Below the pieces are notes generated by a model. It saw only the letters and a program-made list of their open reading frames with translations. It ran no database searches and was not told where the DNA came from. Source: Actinomycetota bacterium (lineage in GTDB: Bacteria > Actinomycetota > Actinomycetes > Nanopelagicales > Nanopelagicaceae). From it: 6,768 nt of DNA. Positions 6,241-6,768 of the stretch are shown here, in pieces. The translations under genes were made by a program, and so were the position numbers. The stretch spans positions 1-6,768 of the forward strand of contig WLCR01000060.1 in the NCBI GenBank assembly GCA_009705235.1, read 5' to 3'. Within the stretch, counting starts at the first letter, position 1; each line of letters starts with the position of its first letter.

Positions 6241-6403
6241 CAGAACTACCTGTCGTAAATGTGGAAAGCCTTCATGGTCAGGTTGTGGCCAGCACATTGA
6301 AATTGCGCTCAAAGGTGTGACTAAAAAGGATCGTTGCCAGGGCCATGCCAACGACCCCAAGGGGCCTGGCCTTTTCAGCAAAATTTTCGGTAAAAAGGGT
6401 TAA
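6233..6403 (+). CDS. 56-residue Cys-rich miniprotein B, paralogue of miniprotein A
   Basis: The ATG at 6233 overlaps the end of the reductase gene by 8 nt, with a modest GAGAAG at 6224-6229. The product begins MC.RTTCRKCGK, then WSGCGQHIE and KDRCQGH. It shares 23 of its first 37 positions with miniprotein A, keeping Cys2, Cys7, Cys10, Cys18, Cys35 and His21. The CxC end of A is replaced by CxxH (Cys35, His38). An extra tail follows, running DPKGPG and then GLFSKIFGKKG, a short basic and hydrophobic stretch that could be amphipathic. Location at the end of the cstR-reductase operon, with its twin at the head, ties both to the same sulfur or thiol stress response. A metal site or persulfide carrier is conceivable, but I recognise no characterised homologue. 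Confidence 0.83.
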   Translation: MCSRTTCRKCGKPSWSGCGQHIEIALKGVTKKDRCQGHANDPKGPGLFSKIFGKKG

Positions 6404-6404
6404 A

Positions 6405-6478
6405 CACGCTCAAATTTTCCCGCACCTGCAAGTAAACGTCACCGAATCGTTACCCGAATATCCTGTTATTTGAGCGTG
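6405..6478. repeat. 11-bp inverted repeat in the intergenic gap
   Basis: CACGCTCAAAT at 6405-6415 is repeated in inverted, perfectly complementary form as ATTTGAGCGTG at 6468-6478, separated by 52 bases. It starts two bases after the miniprotein B stop. No T-run follows the second arm, so it is not a standard intrinsic terminator. It could be a long-loop RNA stem or a paired operator for the downstream gene. GAGCGT recurs at 6482-6487 just after the second arm. Between the arms I see no gene or recognised RNA. Confidence 0.6.
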
Positions 6479-6532
6479 CTCGAGCGTAGATTTCACAGCG
6501 TCCAAAGGCTTTGACCCCTCAAAACCTGATGA

Positions 6533-6542
6533 CCTTCGAAGG
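6533..6542. promoter_or_regulatory. 10-bp perfect palindrome upstream of the lipoprotein gene
   Basis: CCTTCGAAGG is fully self-complementary and lies 23-26 bases before the candidate start codons, probably in the leader or near the promoter. It may be a repressor site or chance. A TTGACC at 6511-6516 could be a -35 element, but no convincing -10 lies at the right distance. Confidence 0.3.
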
Positions 6543-6567
6543 CTCAACATAAGAGAAAAGGACAATG

Positions 6568-6768
6568 ATGTCAGATCTAAATAATGGCATTTCCCGCCGC
6601 TCAGTACTTAAGGGTGCTGCAGTTGGTGGTCTCGGACTAGCAGCAGGTGGATCACTTCTTGCTGGTTGCGGAGATAAAGCAACAGGACCTCTTGCATACG
6701 GTGCACGTTCCGTAGATGCGGGTCCAACAGCACAGAACGAAGCTTTGATTGCTGCATACACAGCAAAG
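6568..6768 (+). CDS. Tat-exported lipoprotein, probable solute-binding protein (5' part)
   Basis: Only the first 67 codons are present; the gene continues beyond the window. The N-terminus has a twin-arginine motif SRRSVLK (about residues 8-14), a hydrophobic stretch rich in Gly, Ala and Leu, and a lipobox LLAGC ending at about residue 35. The product should cross the membrane by Tat, be lipidated on that cysteine and stay anchored outside. The following QNEALIAAYTAK resembles the first helix of extracellular ABC-transporter solute-binding proteins, where a periplasmic-type ligand domain starts. AAGGA (6558-6562) is five bases from the ATG at 6568 and two from another ATG at 6565, so I chose 6568; the difference is one Met. 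It seems to begin a new transcription unit. Substrate cannot be told from this fragment; sugars or sulfonates are both open. Confidence 0.78.
   Translation, partial: MSDLNNGISRRSVLKGAAVGGLGLAAGGSLLAGCGDKATGPLAYGARSVDAGPTAQNEALIAAYTAK

Noticed and set aside
6336..6375. Terminator-like GCCAGG/CCTGGC stem followed by CTTTT
   Set aside because: It falls inside the coding sequence of miniprotein B, the stem is only six pairs with a long loop, and the T-run is short.
6519..6761. Minus-strand open frame over the lipoprotein start
   Set aside because: The plus strand has a ribosome site, twin-arginine motif and lipobox in a continuous frame; the reverse product shows no recognisable motif.
1..6768. 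tRNA or rRNA genes, CRISPR arrays, insertion sequences or prophage genes
   Set aside because: No cloverleaf-like sequence, regularly spaced repeats, transposase or phage motifs were seen; nearly all of the sequence is accounted for by same-strand metabolic genes.

Overview
The window reads as one strand of tightly packed bacterial genes, all on +, from a chromosome of moderate to slightly AT-leaning composition. Gene junctions are minimal (overlaps or 0-2 nt gaps), which suggests a compact genome. The combination of short cysteine-rich proteins, Tat-type lipoprotein signal and streamlined low-GC style is compatible with an aquatic low-GC actinobacterium (Nanopelagicales-like). That taxonomic guess is inference from memory and is weak; no rRNA or other marker is present.

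Region 1 (1-4125) is a sulfolactate degradation operon: the 3' tip of suyA, then suyB, an slcC-like NAD-dependent 2-hydroxyacid dehydrogenase, a comC-like malate/L-lactate-dehydrogenase-family enzyme, and a YeiH-family putative sulfate/sulfite exporter. By known biochemistry, SlcC and ComC interconvert (S)- and (R)-3-sulfolactate through 3-sulfopyruvate, SuyAB splits the (R) form into pyruvate and sulfite, and the exporter would remove the sulfur anion. No dedicated sulfonate importer lies inside the window. A very strong hairpin sits inside the first codons of slcC, at the suyB/slcC junction.

Region 2 (about 4122-6403) is a second, separately promoted operon: a promoter overlapping a 16-bp palindrome of CsoR/CstR-operator type, a 37-residue Cys-rich protein, a CsoR-family repressor whose ligand set (Cys43, Ser68, Cys72, no His) looks like the persulfide sensor CstR rather than a copper sensor, a CoA-disulfide reductase fused to a rhodanese domain, and a second Cys-rich miniprotein (56 residues) clearly paralogous to the first. 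The two miniproteins bracket the regulator and the persulfide reductase. They are the least understood part of the window and the best candidate for something undescribed. Read together, region 2 looks like a reactive sulfur (persulfide) sensing and clearing operon placed directly behind a sulfite-generating pathway.

Region 3 (6404-6567) is a non-coding gap with an 11-bp inverted repeat and a 10-bp palindrome. It is followed by the first 67 or 68 codons of a Tat-exported lipoprotein, probably a solute-binding protein, cut by the window edge.
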